From positions 1-11,664 of the forward strand of contig JAKART010000029.1 in the NCBI GenBank assembly GCA_021819255.1: DNA of 11,664 nt. The letters are read 5' to 3'. The DNA is from Acidobacteriota bacterium (GTDB lineage Bacteria; Acidobacteriota; Terriglobia; Terriglobales; Acidobacteriaceae). The notes beneath the pieces were generated by a model. The model was not told the DNA's origin, made no database searches, and was given only the letters and a program-made list of their open reading frames with translations. Position numbers and translations under genes: made by a program. Positions 7,728 to 11,664 of this stretch are shown here, piece by piece; the stretch's first letter is position 1; the number at the start of each line of letters is the position of its first letter.

Positions 7728-7758
7728 TTGACTCTGTGCCCATGTACGGAGCTTACTC
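7728..7758 (+). promoter_or_regulatory. MerR-type operator-promoter (merOP-like), orphaned
   Basis: The -35 box TTGACT (7728-7733) and the -10-like TTACTC (7753-7758) are separated by exactly 19 bases, the long spacer typical of MerR-activated promoters. Centred in the spacer is a dyad, ACTCTGTGC (7731-7739) and GTACGGAGC (7744-7752), separated by four bases, with 6 of 9 positions symmetric. As I recall, this 9-4-9 geometry and the ACTC...GTACGGA core match the Tn21/Tn501 mer operator. It faces away from the merR pseudogene, as in real mer loci. No mer structural gene follows; only an 18-codon frame (7788-7844) precedes the transposase relic. Confidence 0.7.
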
Positions 7759-7940
7759 GGTTTTTCTTGATCAGGGAAAGAGAGTGTATGGCATCGGTGA
7801 AGTCTGAGGAACCTCTGCATAGGGTTGTAATTTTCCGACGATGAGGTTGTTCTGAGCCTGGGTGAGGGATTTGGGCGAGAATATGGGTCTTCGGTGCGGC
7901 CCGGAGACCGCTTTTCCGGCCCCCGGACACACGAGACACA

Positions 7941-8290
7941 CTAATGACCGAGCCCGGCCAGGCGTTTGCGGTGGAGGTACAAGGTTCACCCGGACGAAGG
8001 TAGCGCACAGCCGGTGGCGGTTCTTGCGCAAACCCCGATATCTCACCTTGTCGAAGCCGAAGGCCCGCTTCAGGATGCGAAACACGTGCTCCGCCTTCGC
8101 CCGGATGCTCGACTTGCTTCGGTCCTTCTTCTGTAACCGGTCCACATCGTGCTTGAACTTCGTCCGGCGGCAGGTCATGTCCTGGGCCTGCGGTGCGGCT
8201 GGTTGGATCGCTTCGCTCTCCCCTGATAGCCTCCGTCGCCCCGCACCTTCCGCTCCTGGCCGAGCAGGCAGAATGCCGCCTCTGAGGCCG
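7941..8290 (-). pseudogene. IS5-family transposase, C-terminal fragment with frameshifts
   Basis: The fragment reads GDGGYQG (second catalytic Asp region), then after a one-base shift MTCRRTKFK, SIRAKAEHVFRILKR with the third catalytic Glu, FGFDKVRYRGL, and after another shift VNL-YLHRKRLAGLGH followed by TAG at 7941-7943. This is the C-terminal part of an IS5-like DDE transposase. The N-terminal part with the first catalytic Asp is missing: similarity ends within a few bases of the sialidase-like gene's stop codon (8293-8295). Two frameshifts and truncation make it inactive. It lies antiparallel to the orphan mer promoter. I cannot place either terminal inverted repeat; sequence from about 7845 to 7940 may be the 3' untranslated part of the element. 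Confidence 0.8.
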
Positions 8291-8292
8291 CC

Positions 8293-9450
8293 TCAGGAAA
8301 GGTCGCGCAGCGGTAGACGGACGAACTTGATGGTCTGGCGACGCCAGGAGTAGGTAATCAGCAGATCGCCGTTGGCCGCTTGAACGATGGCCGGATACGA
8401 GTACTGACCTGTCCCACTCTCAAGGGTCTTAACGACGGCAAAGTGCTCGCCATCGCGGCTGACCGCCAGATTCAGCGGCGTGCGCGCATCATAGCTGTTG
8501 TTGAAGACCAGAACGATGCGGCCGTCGCGCAGCCGAACCGCGTCGATGCCGGAGTTGGGGTTCGGCAGGTCAATGAAGCGCGCCTGGGTCCAGGTGACTC
8601 CGGCGTCCATCGAGTCCGCCACAGCGATGCGCGCTGCGCGCGTGCGGCTGCGAGCGTAAAAGCGAAGATGCCGCCCTCCCAGCGAGACGACCGCCGGCTG
8701 GATGATGCCGATGGTCTCTCCGGACGGAGGGTAGAGCTTGGTGTGCGGCCCCGCGTCGTCCGGCTCAGAGGGAGCGGATGGGGCGCTCTGGGCGGCGGTC
8801 GCCGCTAGCAGAGCGGCGCGGGCGGCGGCATTGGGTCTATCAAGACTCTCCGGAACGGTAATAGGTCCGAAGCTGGCCCAGGTTTCGCCGCCGTCCGTGG
8901 AGCGCTCGATCCACGCCGTCCACCTGCCACTCTCCACCGACGAGCCGCTGACGATGGTTCCGTCGCTCAGCACCAGAGGCTTGTCTTTGATGGGACCGAG
9001 GATGCCGTCGGGAAGATCCTCGGCAGCGCTCCAGGTGCGGCCTTCGTCGCGGCTCCATTTGCGGGCGCCCTTCCAGGTGCTGGGATGAGTCCCGTACTTG
9101 TAGTAAAGCCAGAGCCGGCCGTCGCGGGTGTGGAAGAGCACAGGGTTCCAGCAGGCCACTCCGGGGGCGCGGGCTAGTTGGACAGGCCGGGACCAAACGC
9201 CACGGTGCAATCGGGAGCCGTAGATGGCCACGTCCGGCGCGCCCTCTCGGGTTCCGCCAAACCAAGCCGCCAGCACGTCGCCATCTTTCAACTCCACGAC
9301 CGTGGAGGCGTGGTTATCGGGCTGTGTCCCTGCAAGCGCGTGGCCGCTGGAGAGCGGCGCAAAGATGAAGCCGCTGCCTGTCTGCGCCTGTGCGCCGGCC
9401 AGTGCCACTGCCAGTCCTGCGATCCCTGCCCATCGGAGGGGCATCTTCAT
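8293..9450 (-). CDS. Exported sialidase-like BNR-repeat beta-propeller
   Basis: A 385-residue protein with a Sec signal (KMPLRWAGIAGLAVALAGAQAQ) and a six-bladed sialidase fold of the BNR_2 type. Asp-box motifs are SRDEGRTW (133-140), STDGGETW (184-191) and SMDAGVTW (280-287), with a degenerate fourth at 331-337. The hallmark stretch NHASTVVEL...AAWFGGTREG is present. The FRIP motif of classical GH33 sialidases is not, so activity on sialic acid is uncertain and another glycan may be the target. Residues about 208-232 are an Ala/Pro/Ser-rich low-complexity insert between blades. I chose the ATG at 9450 because AAGGAG lies six bases upstream, inside the longer frame that starts at 9468; the shorter form also gives the better signal peptide. 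The location beside other glycan-degradation genes fits scavenging. Confidence 0.88.
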   Translation of the reverse strand: MKMPLRWAGIAGLAVALAGAQAQTGSGFIFAPLSSGHALAGTQPDNHASTVVELKDGDVLAAWFGGTREGAPDVAIYGSRLHRGVWSRPVQLARAPGVACWNPVLFHTRDGRLWLYYKYGTHPSTWKGARKWSRDEGRTWSAAEDLPDGILGPIKDKPLVLSDGTIVSGSSVESGRWTAWIERSTDGGETWASFGPITVPESLDRPNAAARAALLAATAAQSAPSAPSEPDDAGPHTKLYPPSGETIGIIQPAVVSLGGRHLRFYARSRTRAARIAVADSMDAGVTWTQARFIDLPNPNSGIDAVRLRDGRIVLVFNNSYDARTPLNLAVSRDGEHFAVVKTLESGTGQYSYPAIVQAANGDLLITYSWRRQTIKFVRLPLRDLS

Positions 9451-9863
9451 CAGCGTCTCCTTCGTCATGCGGCCATACCATCCTCGCGGCGGAGTCTTTG
9501 CCGCTTCTTTCTACCGCTTCTCTTTACCGCTTCTCTTGGCCGCTGCAAGGAATCGCCAAGGAATCGCCGCTAGCCTCCCGAGGAGGTCTCCATGTCGCCT
9601 TCCGGTCAGCGCCGTCCGGCACCATCAGGAGTGCATGCCTGGCCCTCTTCCGCGCTTCTGCCTCTTCTCCGTCGACGCCTTGGCCTGCGGCGCACGATAT
9701 TCGGAGTGTGGATGCGACCGGCACGGCCACAGAGCACCCCAGGGTATCCCCGGTCCTCTTCTGGAAGAGTCTATAGAATGTCAAAGCGCGAGAATTAGCC
9801 TGGTCGCCGGGCTGCTTCCGGTAGCTGCGGCGGACGCCATGGCTGGGCGCGATTCAGTCTCGA
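9451..9863. other. Gap of about 410 bases between sialidase-like and glycosyltransferase genes
   Basis: I see no convincing gene here. It contains the tandem repeats at 9501-9568, presumably within the leader or promoter region of the sialidase-like gene. A plus-strand frame of 68 codons at 9592 has AGGAGG five bases upstream, but its Arg/Pro/Ser-rich product resembles nothing I know. A small perfect stem CCTCC/GGAGG overlaps that site. No intrinsic terminator follows the glycosyltransferase. Confidence 0.5.
9501..9568. repeat. Two short tandem repeats (13 bp x 3 and 11 bp x 2)
   Basis: CCGCTTCTTTCTA (9501-9513), CCGCTTCTCTTTA (9514-9526) and CCGCTTCTCTTGG (9527-9539) are three imperfect 13-base units. 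They are followed at 9547-9568 by two perfect copies of AAGGAATCGCC. The array is 50 to 120 bases upstream of the sialidase-like start. Confidence 0.85.
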
Positions 9864-10820
9864 TTAACTCGACAGGGTCAGATTCTCCCGGCATCTGCGA
9901 ACCGGCCACCAGTACCTGGGCTTCCAGGAGAAATTGCGCAACCTGGACCCGAGCATGTGAGCGAAGACGACGTAACGGTAGGGGGTGACGATCTTGCCAC
10001 AGAATGGCCAACGGAGAAGGGATTCAATGGCGAACTCCCAGTATCGCTCGTCCTTCCGGTCCCGCAGGCCAAGGGAGAGCTCGTAGTAGACCTTGGCCTC
10101 CATGCGCCGCCTCCAGATCTCTCTCTGGAGTCCGCTCAGCCCGTCCAGCAAAAGGTCGTCCAGCAGCTCCAGAACGGCTTTGGACATCGGCATGAAGTTC
10201 CGGCTCTCGCTGCCCTCCCAGCGCCGATAGAGCGTAAGGCTCTCGGGATGTTCCTGGAAGGCCTTGGCGGAGTATCTCCGCACCAGGCGAAACCAGAGGC
10301 TCCAGTCGTCTACACAGTAGACGGGCAGAAATCCGCCCACCTCCTGAAGCGCCGAGCGCCGGATGATAGAGGTCGAGGGCAGGATGGGCGTGCGGTATCG
10401 CAGCGCCGGCCAGAGATCCTTGGCCGGAAACGCTGGAACCAGACCCGTTGTCCCATCATCGAACAGGTTTGAAAAGGCGGAGTAGACCACAACGAGATCC
10501 CGATTCTCCTCGATCAGCGCCCGTTGTTTTTCAATTTTGCCGGGAAGCATCAAGTCGTCGTGATCGAGAAAGGCGATCCAATCTCCCGTCGCTTCTCTTA
10601 CTCCAGTGTTTCTTGCTCCGGCGATTCCCTGGTTGCTTTGCCTGATGTATCGAACCCGATCTCCAAAGGAGCGTGCAATCTCTTCGGTGCGATCCTTGGA
10701 TCCATCATCGATGACCAGGACTTCATGCGCAGGGCGCGTCTGTTGCAGCGCGCTTTCGAGCGTCTCGCGCAGGGTGCGCTCCGCGTTGTACGCAGGGATG
10801 ACGATGCTGATCCTGGTCAT
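9864..10820 (-). CDS. Family 2 glycosyltransferase
   Basis: A 318-residue cytoplasmic GT-A fold enzyme expected to transfer a sugar from a nucleotide donor during surface polysaccharide, O-antigen or glycolipid synthesis; donor and acceptor cannot be told. Motifs: SIVIPAYNAERTL at the N-terminus (nucleotide binding), VIDDGSKDRT (36-45), ARNTGV (69-74), the metal-binding FLDHDD (84-89) and DDWSLWFRL (171-179), which occupies the usual catalytic-base position. The C-terminal 120 residues are basic and helical with no clear membrane span, so peripheral membrane attachment is likely. A TAG directly precedes the ATG in frame, fixing the start at 10820. There is no own Shine-Dalgarno; a short upstream frame overlaps the start as ATGA and could provide coupled initiation. 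Confidence 0.93.
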   Translation of the reverse strand: MTRISIVIPAYNAERTLRETLESALQQTRPAHEVLVIDDGSKDRTEEIARSFGDRVRYIRQSNQGIAGARNTGVREATGDWIAFLDHDDLMLPGKIEKQRALIEENRDLVVVYSAFSNLFDDGTTGLVPAFPAKDLWPALRYRTPILPSTSIIRRSALQEVGGFLPVYCVDDWSLWFRLVRRYSAKAFQEHPESLTLYRRWEGSESRNFMPMSKAVLELLDDLLLDGLSGLQREIWRRRMEAKVYYELSLGLRDRKDERYWEFAIESLLRWPFCGKIVTPYRYVVFAHMLGSRLRNFSWKPRYWWPVRRCRENLTLSS

Positions 10821-10882
10821 CTACGCTGGGCTCTGTTGAGCCGGCCGCCCTCGCCCTCCGCCGGCATATCGTCCTCAAACAT
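10817..10882 (-). CDS. Putative 21-residue leader ORF coupled to the glycosyltransferase
   Basis: MFEDDMPAEGEGGRLNRAQRR ends in TGA overlapping the glycosyltransferase ATG by four bases (ATGA). A purine-rich GGGGGAGGGGG lies four bases upstream of its ATG, a much stronger ribosome binding signal than anything directly ahead of the glycosyltransferase. That layout suggests translational coupling. It has no recognised family; the acidic start and basic end are unremarkable. It could be chance, since it is also the tail of a long frame antisense to rdgB. Confidence 0.35.
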   Translation of the reverse strand: MFEDDMPAEGEGGRLNRAQRR

Positions 10883-11013
10883 GCAACCCCCTCCCCCGAA
10901 ACACCACCCTGACCGCTGCACCTTATTATTGTCCGCGGGTTTCACGGCTGCAACAGAGAACCGATCTCTGGCCGACAAAGCCGCCCGCCGCGTGAGCAGC
11001 GTGGCTAACCGGT

Positions 11014-11019
11014 TATACT
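11014..11019 (+). promoter_or_regulatory. Candidate -10 box of rdgB
   Basis: TATACT ends ten bases before the rdgB ATG. No good -35 box is visible 16-19 bases upstream. If used, transcription would start only a few bases before the ATG, so the message would be nearly leaderless, in line with the absence of a Shine-Dalgarno there. Confidence 0.35.
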
Positions 11020-11029
11020 GTCTGCCGCC

Positions 11030-11664
11030 ATGACCCTCTATGCAGCTACCTCCAACCCCGGCAAGTTGGCAGAGTTTGCCGCCGCTGCCCAGCCCAGTGG
11101 AATCACCGTGCTCGCGCTGCCTGGACTGGAGGCCATCCCCGCGCCGGCGGAAGACGCCAAGACCTTCCAGGACAACGCCGACATCAAGGCCGTGGCCTAC
11201 TCTCTGACGGCCCCCGGCCGGTTGGTCTTCGCCGACGACTCCGGCCTGGAGGTGATGGCCCTGAACAATCAGCCCGGCGTCCACTCCGCCCATTATGCCG
11301 ATCGCCGTCTGCCCGGCGGCTCCAACCCTCCCGCCTCCCTGTCCGGCACTCTCGATGAGCGCAACAATGCCTATCTGCTGCAGCAGATGGGGTCTCTGCC
11401 GCCCTCCGCATCCCGCACCGCGCGATTCGTCTGCCATCTTGCCCTGGCCCGCAATGGAGAGATTCTGCTCCGCTCCCAGGGCAGCGTCGAAGGCGAAATC
11501 CTCCGCTCCCCTCGCGGCGCAGCCGGCTTCGGCTATGACCCTCTCTTCCTCTTCCCGGGCCTGAACCGCACCTTCGCTGAACTTTCCCGGGAAGAAAAAT
11601 GGCGGATCTCGCACCGGGGAATTGCGTTCCGCGCCCTGTTGCAACAGTGCCGCTTGAGATCGGA
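11030..11664 (+). CDS. rdgB: XTP/dITP diphosphatase, RdgB/HAM1 family (3' end outside window)
   Basis: A cytoplasmic house-cleaning enzyme that hydrolyses dITP, ITP and XTP to monophosphates and pyrophosphate, keeping deaminated purines out of nucleic acids. 211 codons are visible with no stop, slightly more than the usual 195-205, so the end should be close. Family signatures are in order: ATSNPGKLAEF at the N-terminus (SNxxK), TFQDNA (45-50, where TFxENA is usual), FADDSGLEV with the DDSG at 69-72, GFGYDPLF (166-173) and SHR (194-196). The start at ATG 11030 places the strand-1 motif immediately at the N-terminus, as in homologues. Divergent from the glycosyltransferase, with about 210 bases between. 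No Shine-Dalgarno is seen. Confidence 0.95.
   Translation, partial: MTLYAATSNPGKLAEFAAAAQPSGITVLALPGLEAIPAPAEDAKTFQDNADIKAVAYSLTAPGRLVFADDSGLEVMALNNQPGVHSAHYADRRLPGGSNPPASLSGTLDERNNAYLLQQMGSLPPSASRTARFVCHLALARNGEILLRSQGSVEGEILRSPRGAAGFGYDPLFLFPGLNRTFAELSREEKWRISHRGIAFRALLQQCRLRS

Noticed and set aside
9592..9798. 68-codon plus-strand frame with AGGAGG five bases upstream
   Set aside because: The good Shine-Dalgarno is tempting, but it lies in a small stem and the product is a basic, Pro/Ser-rich sequence without recognisable features; probably chance.
10817..11644. 275-codon minus-strand frame
   Set aside because: It is antisense to rdgB, whose motifs are unmistakable on the plus strand; only the last 21 codons, outside rdgB, are considered separately.
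1..11664. CRISPR array, tRNA or rRNA genes, toxin-antitoxin or phage genes
   Set aside because: I looked for regularly spaced repeats, cloverleaf ends and short paired genes on both strands and found none; the only repeats are the short tandem arrays and the paralogous segment.

Overview
The window is about 11.7 kb of GC-rich chromosomal DNA. Its content (a secreted GH78 alpha-L-rhamnosidase, a BNR-repeat sialidase-like glycosidase, a many-heme cytochrome c of a type common in Acidobacteriota, and a decayed insertion sequence) suggests a soil or sediment heterotroph, most likely an acidobacterium. That placement is inferred from gene style only; no marker gene settles it.

Layout: 1-146 is the 3' end of an unidentified plus-strand gene, followed by a 13-bp tandem repeat. 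From 274 to about 4240 everything reads on the minus strand: an intact rhamnosidase (274-3027) and, just upstream of it, a composite relic (3111-4121) in which about 107 codons of a second rhamnosidase copy are joined in frame to the C-terminal part of an L-fucose-isomerase-family protein. Farther upstream (about 4060-4240) there may be a decayed beta-sandwich fragment. At 4553-7241 lies a two-gene minus-strand operon: an exported YVTN-type beta-propeller followed by a membrane-anchored cytochrome with nine CXXCH heme sites.

7276-8290 is a graveyard. It holds a merR (mercury regulator) pseudogene with in-frame stops and a shift, a well-preserved MerR-type operator-promoter with the diagnostic 19-bp spacer facing away from it, and then a truncated, frameshifted IS5-family transposase lying where the regulated mer genes would be expected. 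8293-9450 is an exported sialidase-like beta-propeller with a strong Shine-Dalgarno. 9451-9863 is a gap with short tandem repeats. 9864-10820 is a family 2 glycosyltransferase, preceded by a 21-codon ORF whose stop overlaps its start (ATGA). 11030 to the end is a plus-strand rdgB-type XTP/dITP diphosphatase, cut by the window edge.

How the genes fit together: rhamnosidase plus fucose-isomerase relic point to an eroded deoxysugar (rhamnose/fucose) utilisation locus, and the sialidase-like protein fits the same polysaccharide-scavenging theme. The cytochrome/propeller pair looks like an independent extracytoplasmic electron-transfer unit. The mer relic suggests a lost mercury-resistance operon. 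I see no intact novel defence or mobile system; the most interesting signals are the in-frame composite gene and the orphaned mer promoter.
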